The notes under the pieces are model-generated. The model made no database searches. It had not been told where the DNA came from and was given only the letters and a program-made list of their open reading frames with translations. Shown here one piece after another: positions 43,812 through 53,366 of a stretch of 60,789 nt of DNA (the first letter of the stretch is position 1; each line of letters opens with the position of its first letter). Where the stretch lies: positions 1-60,789 of the forward strand of contig NZ_AFPK01000072.1 in NCBI RefSeq assembly GCF_000220525.1, read 5' to 3'. Position numbers and translations under genes: made by a program. This stretch comes from Ochrovirga pacifica (GTDB taxonomy: Bacteria > Bacteroidota > Bacteroidia > Flavobacteriales > Flavobacteriaceae).

Positions 43812-45644
43812 ATGAACAACTTTAAACGTTTTGTTAGCTACGCAAATCCTTATAAATTCACTGCTTTTTTAGGAATCTTTTTTAATATTCTATATGCACT
43901 TTTTACCACGCTATCGTATGTAATATTAATGCCTACTCTTGATGTTTTGTTTGGAGACACTGAACGTGTTAGTACAGAACCAACATATCCTGGAATTAAT
44001 AACTTATCTAAGGACTATTTACAAGACTATTTAAACTATCACGTTACTTATACCAATGAAGTTTTTGGAGAAGAACGTACCCTGATGTATTTAATTGTTA
44101 CTATTATCTCGGTTTTTTTGTTAAAAAATATTTTTGCATACTTGGGAAAAATCACCATGGCTTTTCTTAAAAACAACGTGCTAAAAGATTTAAGAAACGA
44201 GATTTATAGCAAAATCATCAGCCTGCCTATTTTCTTTTATTCAGAAAAGAGAAAAGGAGATATTATTGCCAGAGCAACGGGTGATATTGGAACCGTAAAC
44301 TCAACCTATTTAGATTTGGTTATTACATACATAAGAGAGCCTTTAAATATTGTGTTTACTCTATTTGTTATGTTTAAAGTAAGTTGGCAACTGACCTTAG
44401 TAATGTTTGGTTTTATTCCTTTATCTGGATTTATTATTTCATTAATAAGTAAAAAAATCAAACAACAGTCCAAAGAAATATTTGCTAAAGGAGGTAATTT
44501 ATTGGGGATTATTGAAGAAACCATTGGGGGCTTAAAAATTATCAAAGCCTTTACTTCTGAACTTTTTTTTGATAAAAAATATAGACAAGAAACCGAAGAA
44601 ATTAGAAAACTTAGCAATCAAATGTCTGCTCGCCAGTCTTTGGCAAGTCCTGTAAGCGAATTTTTAGGAGTAGTTTCTATATCTTCTTTACTGTGGTTTG
44701 GGGGGAAAATGGTACTTATTGATCAGGTAATGACTGGTGGAGTTTTTATTGGGTTTATGGCATCAGCTTACAACATCCTAACTCCTGCAAAAACCTTGTC
44801 TAAAGCCAACAATGCTATTAAGGTAGCTAACTCTGCCGCAGAACGTGTTATTGAAGTTTTGGACACAGAAAATCCTTTGGCCGATCAAGACAATGCAAAA
44901 GAAATTGATCGTTTTAATTTTGAAATTGAGTTTAAAAATATTTCATTTAAATATGACGAGCAATATGTGCTTAAAAATTTCTCTTTAAAGATTCCTAAAG
45001 GAAAAAAAGTAGCCTTGGTGGGGCAATCTGGTAGTGGAAAATCGACCCTAGCGAATTTAATTACTCGCTTTTGGGATGTAAATGAAGGTGAAATTTTGAT
45101 TGATGGAATTAACATCAAAGAACTAAACTCTTCATCTTTACGAAAGTTGATGGGAATTGTAACTCAAGATTCTATCCTTTTTAACGATAGCATCAAAAAC
45201 AACATTGCTTTGGGCGAAAGCACAGAAGACCTAGACAAAATTAAGGAAGCTGCCAAAACAGCCAATGCTCACGACTTTATAGAAGATTTCCCGTATAAAT
45301 ACGATACGGCTGTAGGAGATAGAGGAGGCATGTTATCTGGAGGTCAAAGACAACGTGTATCCATTGCTAGAGCTATTTACAAAAATCCGCCCATCATGAT
45401 ATTTGACGAAGCAACCTCTGCCTTAGATACCGAATCCGAAAAACTAGTGCAAGATGCTTTAGAAAAATTGATGACCAATAGAACCTCTTTGGTAATTGCG
45501 CATCGACTCTCTACCATCCAAAATGCAGATACTATTGTAGTGCTTAAAAAAGGAAAAATTGTAGAACAAGGAACACACGAACAATTGATAGCCGCCAATG
45601 GTAATTATAAAAAATTAGTAGAACTGCAAAGTTTGGAAGGATAA
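43812..45644 (+). CDS. ABC exporter, fused permease-ATPase (MsbA-like)
   Basis: 610 residues: six membrane helices in the first ~330 residues, then an ATPase domain with Walker A GQSGSGKST, signature LSGGQRQR, Walker B IMIFDEAT and H-loop AHRLST. The full-length half-transporter works as a homodimer. It resembles lipid A or lipid exporters of the MsbA group. Its place at the head of a glycosyltransferase cluster suggests export of a lipid-linked glycan or LPS core, but such genes are also found alone next to tsaC/cca. Confidence 0.88.
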   Translation: MNNFKRFVSYANPYKFTAFLGIFFNILYALFTTLSYVILMPTLDVLFGDTERVSTEPTYPGINNLSKDYLQDYLNYHVTYTNEVFGEERTLMYLIVTIISVFLLKNIFAYLGKITMAFLKNNVLKDLRNEIYSKIISLPIFFYSEKRKGDIIARATGDIGTVNSTYLDLVITYIREPLNIVFTLFVMFKVSWQLTLVMFGFIPLSGFIISLISKKIKQQSKEIFAKGGNLLGIIEETIGGLKIIKAFTSELFFDKKYRQETEEIRKLSNQMSARQSLASPVSEFLGVVSISSLLWFGGKMVLIDQVMTGGVFIGFMASAYNILTPAKTLSKANNAIKVANSAAERVIEVLDTENPLADQDNAKEIDRFNFEIEFKNISFKYDEQYVLKNFSLKIPKGKKVALVGQSGSGKSTLANLITRFWDVNEGEILIDGINIKELNSSSLRKLMGIVTQDSILFNDSIKNNIALGESTEDLDKIKEAAKTANAHDFIEDFPYKYDTAVGDRGGMLSGGQRQRVSIARAIYKNPPIMIFDEATSALDTESEKLVQDALEKLMTNRTSLVIAHRLSTIQNADTIVVLKKGKIVEQGTHEQLIAANGNYKKLVELQSLEG

Positions 45645-45665
45645 ACTTACTTTAAAAATAAAAAT

Positions 45666-47099
45666 ATGTTTTTTACGAAAAAGAAAAATCATAAAATTGC
45701 AAGAAGACCTAAAGTAGCAATTGTTTATTACATACCAAAAACTAATACTTCTAAATACAAAAATTGGTCCGATGGCTTTACCAAAAGCATTGCTCTTATC
45801 AAAGAAGATTTTGATTTTTCATGGATCAATATTGAAAACGGTATGCCGTCTTGTGAGGAACTAAACAGCTTTGATTTTATATTAGCAAAATGTTGCTGGG
45901 ATTCAAAAATTGACATTTATTTAAGAAGCTTAAAAAAAATAACTAAACCAGTAGGAATTGCCATTTCTTGTTCTACCTTTCCTAAAAACAAAAAAAATTA
46001 TCACTTTTACAAAGTTTTATGGTATGAAACTTTTTGGTATGGTAAGCAACTACCTAAACATCCTTGTAAGATTCATGCTTTCGGTATAGATTCATCTGTT
46101 TATCAAAATAAACAAACAGAAAAAAAAATTGATGTATTGAGTATTGGTACAGTAACCAGTTACAAACGTCCTGAAAAAATTATTGAGCTAAAGGGAGCAA
46201 AAAAAATAATTATTGGAGATACAACAGCATCAGACTCAGAAAAAATAATTAAAAATCTACATAAACACAATATAGAGGTTCGTAATTTTGTATCCCCTGT
46301 AGAACTAACAGAACTTATAAACCAAAGCAGACTAGTTTACATACCCTGCAAACTAAATGGAGGTGGAGAAAGAGCTTTACTTGAAGCACGCTCTTGTGCT
46401 ACTCATGTAAAAATAGAGCCAGACAACCCAAAACTATACGAATTAACCCAATCTCCTATTTGGGATGAATTTTACTATGCGCAACAACTAAGATTAGGTA
46501 TAGAAAAAATCCTTCAACTAAATCAAGATTCTGTAGCAGCTACAAATCCAATTAACTCGAACCCTAAACTAAAGGCAGGTAGATATAGTTTTCATAATGG
46601 GAATTTATCAATTACTGGAGACGAGTACGTAACTATTGGCTCTTTTTGTTCTTTTGGTAAAAACATTTCCATAATCACATCTAACCACGACACCAATTAT
46701 ATGAGCTCTCAAGGGTTTGTTTATAGATTCTTTTTTAAGACTCAACACCCAGGTGAAGATATCAATCATAAAAATAAAGAACGTTCCAAAGGACCAGTTT
46801 CTATTGGCAATGATGTATGGATTGGTGATGATGTGAAGATTCTATCTGGTGTACATGTTGGTGATGGAGTTTGTATTGGTGCGGGTTCAATTGTCACTAA
46901 AAACATTCCAAGCTATGAAATACACGCAGGGGTTCCCAATAAAAAAATAAAAATGCGTTTTAAAGATGATATGATAGAATATTTAACAAATCTTAAATGG
47001 TGGTATTGGTCTAATACTAAAATCAAAAGAAACAAATCACTTTTTGAAGCACAACTGAACAATAGCCCATTAGATATCATAAAAAAACTTGAACAATGA
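45666..47099 (+). CDS. Glycosyltransferase fused to a hexapeptide-repeat acetyltransferase
   Basis: 477 residues. The first ~300 look like a GT-B glycosyltransferase (KIDVLSIGTVTSYKRPEK, YIPCKLNGGGERALLEARSC). The last ~170 form a left-handed beta-helix acyltransferase of the CatB/XAT type (YVTIGSFCSFGKNISIIT, the active-site His region SNHDTNY, GNDVWIGDDVKILSGVHVGDG, GAGSIVTKNIPSYEIHAGVPNKK). The two halves share one uninterrupted frame. It may transfer a sugar and then O-acetylate it. It overlaps the next gene by 4 bp (ATGA), and is part of the surface-polysaccharide cluster. Confidence 0.8.
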   Translation: MFFTKKKNHKIARRPKVAIVYYIPKTNTSKYKNWSDGFTKSIALIKEDFDFSWINIENGMPSCEELNSFDFILAKCCWDSKIDIYLRSLKKITKPVGIAISCSTFPKNKKNYHFYKVLWYETFWYGKQLPKHPCKIHAFGIDSSVYQNKQTEKKIDVLSIGTVTSYKRPEKIIELKGAKKIIIGDTTASDSEKIIKNLHKHNIEVRNFVSPVELTELINQSRLVYIPCKLNGGGERALLEARSCATHVKIEPDNPKLYELTQSPIWDEFYYAQQLRLGIEKILQLNQDSVAATNPINSNPKLKAGRYSFHNGNLSITGDEYVTIGSFCSFGKNISIITSNHDTNYMSSQGFVYRFFFKTQHPGEDINHKNKERSKGPVSIGNDVWIGDDVKILSGVHVGDGVCIGAGSIVTKNIPSYEIHAGVPNKKIKMRFKDDMIEYLTNLKWWYWSNTKIKRNKSLFEAQLNNSPLDIIKKLEQ

Positions 47100-48001
47100 A
47101 ACTGATTACCTACGAATCTAAAAAAGGAAATTTTGGAGATGATTTAAATGGATGGCTCTGGCCTAAAATATTTCACAAAGATGCCCTAAACGAAAAAGAC
47201 AATATAGCTCTTTTGGCAATTGGATCTATATTAATAGGTAATTCTGACTATATAAAAAAAGCCAATCAACATCAAAAAAAAGTAATTGTAGGAACCGGCG
47301 TTAGAAGCATTGCTGAGCAATTAAAATTTGACGAGAGCTGGGATTTAACCTTTTTCAGAGGTCCATTTAGTTCCATGGTAGCTACAGGGGAACCAGGCAA
47401 CTATATCTCTGATAGTGCATATTATTTAACCCTATTAAAAGATTATAAACAATGGAAAACTGCTCCCAAAAAGTATAAAGTAAGTGTGATTCCATACTAT
47501 AAATCTATAGATACAATTGACTGGAAAAGTTGTTGTGAACAGCTCGGTTGGAATTTGATTGACCCTACAGGGTTTGATATTGAATATTTTATAAAAGAAG
47601 TTAGCCAAAGTGAATTTGTAATTAGTGAGGCTATGCACGGAGCAATAATAGCAGATATATTAAGAGTACCATGGCAAAGACTTAAATACAAAGCTCACTT
47701 ATTTGAAGGAGAAGCTGTATCTGAATTTAAATGGCACGATTGGATGTACTCTATCAACATAACCAATTCTAATACGATTGAAGTATTTGAAAAAAAGAAA
47801 AAATTGAAATACAAATTTTTCCCTCACTTATACACCAAAAAAAATCAAGCTCGCTTTAAAGCTATGATTAGCAAAAATTTTAATAAAAATAGTTTTTCTC
47901 TTTCTTCTGATGAAACATTAAACACAATTATTGACAAACTTAAAAAAAATCAAGCATACCTTCAAAAAACGTATTTTTCACAACATTTCAAAAGCAATTA
48001 G
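47096..48001 (+). CDS. Polysaccharide pyruvyl transferase family protein
   Basis: 301 residues. The start (YESKKGNFGDDLNGWLWPKIF) and the late motif VISEAMHGAIIADILRVPW are typical of ExoV-like pyruvyl transferases. These add a pyruvate ketal from phosphoenolpyruvate to sugars of surface polysaccharides. It is translationally coupled to the fusion gene upstream (ATGA overlap), and precedes a GT4 gene by 3 bp. Confidence 0.85.
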   Translation: MKLITYESKKGNFGDDLNGWLWPKIFHKDALNEKDNIALLAIGSILIGNSDYIKKANQHQKKVIVGTGVRSIAEQLKFDESWDLTFFRGPFSSMVATGEPGNYISDSAYYLTLLKDYKQWKTAPKKYKVSVIPYYKSIDTIDWKSCCEQLGWNLIDPTGFDIEYFIKEVSQSEFVISEAMHGAIIADILRVPWQRLKYKAHLFEGEAVSEFKWHDWMYSINITNSNTIEVFEKKKKLKYKFFPHLYTKKNQARFKAMISKNFNKNSFSLSSDETLNTIIDKLKKNQAYLQKTYFSQHFKSN

Positions 48002-48004
48002 ATA

Positions 48005-49147
48005 ATGCAAAAAAAAATTCTCTTCTTTTATCCTGACAACCCAAATTTAATTAACCAAGGAAACAACGCTAGAGCTCATTTTTTACTTGCTTATTTTAAG
48101 GCTAGAAATTTTAAAGTTCATTTACTCGGTGAAAAAAGACACGATTATTCTACAAAAGATCATAAAGAACTCTTCCAAAAAGGATTGATAAACAAAGGGG
48201 GCTTCATCACGAGAAATAAAAACAAAGGACTACGTTATATGATAAACGAATCCATCCCAAAAAAAATAAAAAGTACGGTTAATAGAGAGCTTAATCGAGT
48301 ACGTTCAGGCCAGCAAAATCAATTTAATGCCTTTTTACAAGATGAGCCTTATGATTATATCTTAATCTCTTATGCCTACTGGTTGCCTTTGATAGAAAAC
48401 AATCCCTTAATTAATAAAGCTAAAATTTTGGTAGATACACATGATTTTTTAACCTCGCAGTTACAACACAAAAAAAAGTTTGACTTAGGTAAAGGGTTTG
48501 CCAAAGAGATGAGATTATTAGCTTTATCCGATGTGATTTGGGCCATTTCTGATGAAGAAAATTATTTATTTTCTCAATTTACCAATACAAAAGTGATCAC
48601 TATTCCGCACGGAGCAAAAAAACAAATAGTTGGCAAAAAAGAAATTGCTTACGACTTGTTTTATGTAGCAAGCAACAACCCTCACAACTTAGCTTCTGCT
48701 CAATGGTTTTTTGAAAAAGTGTATCCTCTTTTAGATCCCAACCTACGTATCGCTGTTGTTGGTAGAGTTAATCAAGTCATTGAAAAGAAAAGCAATATCA
48801 CTAAAATTGATTTTACTGAAGATCTATCTGTATATTACCAAAAGAGCAAAATTGCCCTATGCCCTATGTTGAGTGGTACTGGACTCAAAATAAAAGTAGT
48901 TGAAGCCTTGTCTTACGGAATTCCTGTGGTTGGAAACGTAAGAGCTGTGGATGGACTTCCAAACAAAATTAACAATGGCTGTTGGGTGGCAACCTCCGTA
49001 ACTTCTTTTGCAAATGCCATTGAACAACTGCTATTACAACCACATTTGTATACAAAATACAGCGCTGATGCAATTCAGTTATTTGATAGCTATTTTAGCG
49101 AAGAAAGAGTCTTTGAAAAGCTAGATGAACAATTTGATCTTCAATAA
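48005..49147 (+). CDS. GT4-type glycosyltransferase
   Basis: 380 residues of GT-B fold. The N-terminal ILFFYPDNPNLINQGNNARAHFLL, a central DTHDF, and the C-terminal donor-site stretch SGTGLKIKVVEALSYGIPVVG mark a glycosyltransferase of group 1. It is probably a sugar transferase for LPS or capsule, acceptor unknown. It ends 7 bp before the preferred start of the next gene. Confidence 0.85.
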   Translation: MQKKILFFYPDNPNLINQGNNARAHFLLAYFKARNFKVHLLGEKRHDYSTKDHKELFQKGLINKGGFITRNKNKGLRYMINESIPKKIKSTVNRELNRVRSGQQNQFNAFLQDEPYDYILISYAYWLPLIENNPLINKAKILVDTHDFLTSQLQHKKKFDLGKGFAKEMRLLALSDVIWAISDEENYLFSQFTNTKVITIPHGAKKQIVGKKEIAYDLFYVASNNPHNLASAQWFFEKVYPLLDPNLRIAVVGRVNQVIEKKSNITKIDFTEDLSVYYQKSKIALCPMLSGTGLKIKVVEALSYGIPVVGNVRAVDGLPNKINNGCWVATSVTSFANAIEQLLLQPHLYTKYSADAIQLFDSYFSEERVFEKLDEQFDLQ

Positions 49148-49154
49148 AAAAATC

Positions 49155-50165
49155 ATGAAAATTGCAATCGTAGAAATTAATGACTGGCACGGAGAGTGTA
49201 TTTATTCGCAAGTAAAAAGCCTAGAGAATAAAGCACAGCAGATAACTGTTATTGCACATAGCAAACTAAAAAAAGATTTAGAACAGCTAAATCCTTCATT
49301 TAAAAAACTATATGTAGATTTTAGCAAAAAAAAAGCAGATTTTAACAGCAAAATGGGCGTTTGGTGGTTTTTATATCGTGGTAGTTTTGATAAAATAATT
49401 TTTAATACTGCCGAAAAAAAAGCATGGAAATTAATTTTAATGCCTTACCCTAAAAGAACAGAATTGATTGGTTGTGTACACAACGTACAACGCTTTTATA
49501 CGCATAAAACACAACAAAAAATAGGATTAAAACTACACAAGATATTGGTTCTAAGTAAGGCACTGGTAACAGCAATTCCTAAAAACTTACAACATAAAAC
49601 TCATTATTATTACAGTATTCACTATCCAAAAACAAACGAAACCATTTACAAACCTAAAAATGAAATATGGATTTGTATCCCTGGAGGTATTGATAGTAGA
49701 CGTAGAGATTATTCGTTTTTACTGGATTTAAATTTGCCTGTAAATCATCCTCTTAAATTTATTTTGCTGGGTAAAAAAAGCACTCAAAAAGATGCAGACT
49801 TATCTAACAGATTACAAGAAAAAACTTGGATAGTTACTTTTGATCAGCACGTTAGTCAACCTAAGTTTAATGCGTACCTTACCCAAAGTGATTATGTTAT
49901 GTCTTGCATACATCCAAACGTAATGTTTTACAAAGATTATGTAAGCAGCAAGCAAAGTGGCACTCATAACTTGGCCATGGGCTTTGGCAAAACCTTGTTG
50001 TTAGAGCATGGTTTTTATAAGCATGAAGACTTTAAAGACAAAGCTCTTTTTTACAATCTACAAAATCTAAAACACTTTTTATTAACTCTTGCTCCTAACC
50101 CCGTAAAAGTAGATTACGAGTTGGGTACTTCTCAACAAAATTACGTTAACTTTATTTGCTCATAA
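49155..50165 (+). CDS. Putative glycosyltransferase, GT-B-like
   Basis: 336 residues from the ATG at 49155. A start 30 bp upstream would overlap the previous gene and adds no recognisable sequence. The start MKIAIVEINDWHGECIY and a later GxKS/YxxxSxCIHPNVMFYKDYVSSKQSGTHNLA-type region (the key part is SKQSGTHNLAMGFGK) are compatible with a GT-B transferase. I do not recognise a family with certainty. Its 3' end overlaps the convergent GT2 gene by 14 bp. Confidence 0.65.
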   Translation: MKIAIVEINDWHGECIYSQVKSLENKAQQITVIAHSKLKKDLEQLNPSFKKLYVDFSKKKADFNSKMGVWWFLYRGSFDKIIFNTAEKKAWKLILMPYPKRTELIGCVHNVQRFYTHKTQQKIGLKLHKILVLSKALVTAIPKNLQHKTHYYYSIHYPKTNETIYKPKNEIWICIPGGIDSRRRDYSFLLDLNLPVNHPLKFILLGKKSTQKDADLSNRLQEKTWIVTFDQHVSQPKFNAYLTQSDYVMSCIHPNVMFYKDYVSSKQSGTHNLAMGFGKTLLLEHGFYKHEDFKDKALFYNLQNLKHFLLTLAPNPVKVDYELGTSQQNYVNFICS

Positions 50166-51057
50166 GCTTACGCTTGGTAAACTTTATGTAACCTAACGCA
50201 ATCGAAGGCAAAATTAGTGCTCTTTTTTTATTGATAGCTCGTTGGTAGATATCAAACCATTTTTTCCCATTATAGAACTCAAACTTTGCGTACTGTGCAT
50301 TATGTTTGATATAGTGAATAGGACTTAACGAAAAATGATTCAACTCGTTATAATATATGGCATTTGATACAGGATACTTAAACAATCGTTTTTCATTGTT
50401 AATACAAGATGTTATTCCTCCTTCCAAATATTCTTTGGTCATAATCATCAAGTTACATACACCTACCACTCCCTTGCAACCAATTCTATTATATAAGATG
50501 CTCATGCGTTGGTTTTCGCCAAACACACTAGGGAACTTATTTTTTTGGAGCTCTTTGGTTAAAAAAACTAAGGCCTTATCGCCCCTAACTTTATGTTTGT
50601 AACGAATATCATAGGTATTTGTAAAACGTAAATCATCTGGAAATTTATCTCCAATTAAAGATTTGTTATGATGGTAATTTGCTAAAAAACGCATGGCCAC
50701 CAACTTCTTATTTTCTTTTTGATATGTTTTCCATTTGTTTTCTATAATTTCTAAAGCATCTGGAGTGACGTAGTCATCAGAGTCTAGTTCAAAAGTAAGA
50801 GTTCCTTTAATAAAGGGAATACAATAGTTATATGCGCTGGGTTTTCTTCCGTTCTTTTTTTTGTAATAACGAACAGGAAAAGATGCTGTTTTTACATAAG
50901 TCTGCACCAAGTTCTCTGTATTATCTGTAGAACCATCGTCTACAACTAACACATCAAAATTCCTAACTGCCTGTTGTTCAAGACTATCAAAAAGTCTTGG
51001 TAAATACTTTTCCCTATTATAGGTAGGTATAAATACAGTTATAAAATTAGCTTTCAT
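50152..51057 (-). CDS. GT2 family glycosyltransferase
   Basis: 301 residues. The classical GT-A start VFIPTYNREKYLPRLFDSL is present, then VLVVDDGSTDNTE and the metal site ELDSDDYV (DxD-like) near residue 95. The C-terminus is basic and hydrophobic. It transfers a sugar from a nucleotide donor, specificity unknown. It is convergent with the previous gene, with 14 bp of overlap, and stands alone on the minus strand beside another reversed glycosyltransferase gene. Confidence 0.9.
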   Translation of the reverse strand: MKANFITVFIPTYNREKYLPRLFDSLEQQAVRNFDVLVVDDGSTDNTENLVQTYVKTASFPVRYYKKKNGRKPSAYNYCIPFIKGTLTFELDSDDYVTPDALEIIENKWKTYQKENKKLVAMRFLANYHHNKSLIGDKFPDDLRFTNTYDIRYKHKVRGDKALVFLTKELQKNKFPSVFGENQRMSILYNRIGCKGVVGVCNLMIMTKEYLEGGITSCINNEKRLFKYPVSNAIYYNELNHFSLSPIHYIKHNAQYAKFEFYNGKKWFDIYQRAINKKRALILPSIALGYIKFTKRKLMSK

Positions 51058-51321
51058 GCTTTTCTGTTTTGTTCTAAGTCCTTTACCAAACTATAACTTA
51101 TTAGACTCTCTTTTTTATACAAAGTTTGCCTATTAACTACATCATAGATGCAAAAACAAAAAAAGGTTGCTTGTAAAAAAGCAAATTTTATGTTTCTGTT
51201 GGAATTCTTGCAATTTTTCTCTCTTAAAAAAAGGCAAAAGTACACAACAACTTTAAATTAAAAACAAGAAAATGTTAAAAAACACTCAAAAAAAGCTAAT
51301 TCATAATCAAAAAAAATAAGT

Positions 51322-52434
51322 CTATAGAAGCGTAGATTCTGCCAAAACTTTAATTTTTTCTATTTGTTTACTCTGTAAATAGAAATGTTCTATGTGTTGT
51401 CTTGCAGCAATTCCCATTGTTTTTGCCTCTTCTCTATTTTCATACAATCTTAACATGTAACTAGCCATTCCATCAACATCTTCTTCAGCCACTAAGAAAC
51501 CTGTTTTATTGTGTACTACAGCATCTTTAATTCCCCCGTGTTCCGTGCTAATTACTGGTAATTGGGATGCACTGGCCTCCATAATACTTACAGGAGTTCC
51601 TTCCATATCACCATTAGGTGCTGTTATAGAATGTTGCACAAAAGCTATCGATGTTTGCATTAATAAAGCAATCTCTTTGGGGCTTAAAATCCCTGTAAAA
51701 GATACAGATTCTGTAAGGTTTAATTCTTTTACAAGTGCTTCACACTCGGAATACAAACCTCCTTTAGATCCTGCCATTATTAGTTTTGCTTCTGGATATT
51801 TACGTACTACTTGATAAAATGCTTTAATGGTGTGCAAAGGTCCTTTTTTAACAGCAAACCTTCCTACTGCCAAAAATTGATTTTCTTTCTTACTTGTTTC
51901 ATTCGGTCTGAATTTGGCTATATCTACTCCGCAAGGAATGACGACTATCTTATCAGCTGGTGCTCCATAGCTAATCAATTTTACTTTAATTTCTTCGGAG
52001 ACTGCTATTAAATAAGAAGCGTATACAAATAGTTTTTGATATTTTGTTCTGTATTGATTAATGATTTTATTTTCTGTAGCATCATGTCCGTGAAATATAA
52101 CTAGGAGAGGAATATTTAATGCTTTGCAAATGGGTACCATATGAGAACCTGTGGTTCCGTAATTGCAAAGAACCACATCAATCTTATTTTCCTTTAGGTA
52201 CTTTTTCATACCATAATTACTAAAGCTATTGTTTCTACCCACAATTATTTTAAATGTTTTGTGTAATAACCAAAATAAATAAGGGCTTAACAATGTATTG
52301 TTTTCACACCTTTCAGGAAATCTACCTGTATGAACAGGGTAAACTTCAGAAAAATCAGAAAACAAAGCTATTTGGTCTTTGATAAAGGTTTCAGAATACG
52401 ATGATTTTTTAGTTCGTGTTATACATATTTTCAT
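51322..52434 (-). CDS. GT4 family glycosyltransferase (WcaL-like)
   Basis: 370 residues. It starts KICITRTKKSSYSETFIKDQ, as in WcaL/AmsK-like transferases. FHGHDAT, the C-terminal FLAVGRFAVKKGPLHTIKAF and MEGTPVSIMEASASQLPVIST place it in GT4. It probably builds an exopolysaccharide or O-antigen. Divergent from the GT2 gene on its right. Confidence 0.9.
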   Translation of the reverse strand: MKICITRTKKSSYSETFIKDQIALFSDFSEVYPVHTGRFPERCENNTLLSPYLFWLLHKTFKIIVGRNNSFSNYGMKKYLKENKIDVVLCNYGTTGSHMVPICKALNIPLLVIFHGHDATENKIINQYRTKYQKLFVYASYLIAVSEEIKVKLISYGAPADKIVVIPCGVDIAKFRPNETSKKENQFLAVGRFAVKKGPLHTIKAFYQVVRKYPEAKLIMAGSKGGLYSECEALVKELNLTESVSFTGILSPKEIALLMQTSIAFVQHSITAPNGDMEGTPVSIMEASASQLPVISTEHGGIKDAVVHNKTGFLVAEEDVDGMASYMLRLYENREEAKTMGIAARQHIEHFYLQSKQIEKIKVLAESTLL

Positions 52435-52549
52435 GTTTTAGTTTAGTCTTTGGTGTTGTTTTTAAGTTTAGTAACATCTAAATTACAATTTAATACCATT
52501 AATTGCTTCAATCCTTTTATTTTTGCTGAAAATAAAATTAATCTACTAC

Positions 52550-53365
52550 ATGTCTGAGAAATCTATTTCTGTTATTATCAGCACTTACAACTCTAAAGAA
52601 TGGCTTAAGAAAGTGATGATAGGCTACAATCAACAAACCTTACAAAATTTTGAAATGGTAATAGCCGATGACGGTTCTAGACAAGATACTAAAGACATGA
52701 TTGAAGCCTTTCCTGCCAATTATCCCATTACACATGTTTGGCATGAAGACAATGGTTTTCAAAAATCGCAAATTTTAAACAAAGCAATTCTGGCCTGTAA
52801 CACAGACTATATTATTATGTCTGATGGTGATTGTATTCCTAGAAAAGACTTTATTGCTGTACATGAAAAATATCGAGAACCTGGGTGTTTTTTATCAGGA
52901 GGCTATTATAAATTAACCATGCCTATTTCAGAAAAAATAGACGAAGAATTGATAAAAAATCAAACTTGTTTTAATTTGAATTGGCTATTACAAAATGGTT
53001 TAAAAAAAACATTTAAAAACAACAAACTGAATTCTTTTGGAAAAAAAGCGACTTTTTTAAATTGGATTACTCCCACTAAAGCCACGTGGAACGGTCACAA
53101 TGCATCTGGTTGGAAAAAAGATATTTTAGCAGTGAATGGTTTTGATGAACGCATGCAATATGGGGGACAAGATCGAGAATTAGGAGAACGATTGATAAAC
53201 TTAGGAATTAAGTCTAAGCAAATTCGCTACAGTGCTATTGTTATTCACCTAGATCACCCCAGAGGCTATATGAACAAAGAAAGCTGGGAAATTAACAACA
53301 ACATCCGAAGAAATACACGTAGTAAGAACGTAAACTTTACTCCTTTTGGAATAAAAAAAGACTAG
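52550..53365 (+). CDS. GT2 family glycosyltransferase with galactosyltransferase-like C-terminus
   Basis: 271 residues from the ATG at 52550. The frame is open to a TTG at 52523, which adds an unlikely tail. The N-terminal ISVIISTYNSKEWLKKVM, MVIADDGSRQDTKD and the metal motif MSDGDCIPR form the GT-A core. GGQDRELGERL in the C-terminal part is the domain seen in chondroitin-synthase-like and galactosyltransferase-type enzymes. It is followed by the next gene after 1 bp. Confidence 0.88.
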   Translation: MSEKSISVIISTYNSKEWLKKVMIGYNQQTLQNFEMVIADDGSRQDTKDMIEAFPANYPITHVWHEDNGFQKSQILNKAILACNTDYIIMSDGDCIPRKDFIAVHEKYREPGCFLSGGYYKLTMPISEKIDEELIKNQTCFNLNWLLQNGLKKTFKNNKLNSFGKKATFLNWITPTKATWNGHNASGWKKDILAVNGFDERMQYGGQDRELGERLINLGIKSKQIRYSAIVIHLDHPRGYMNKESWEINNNIRRNTRSKNVNFTPFGIKKD

Positions 53366-53366
53366 C

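Noticed and set aside
51054..51245. 63-codon reading frame overlapping the start of the GT2 gene by 4 bp
   Set aside because: Its composition is Phe/Cys/Lys-rich with no domain. The region 51058-51321 otherwise shows no gene, so this is more likely noise or part of the leader.
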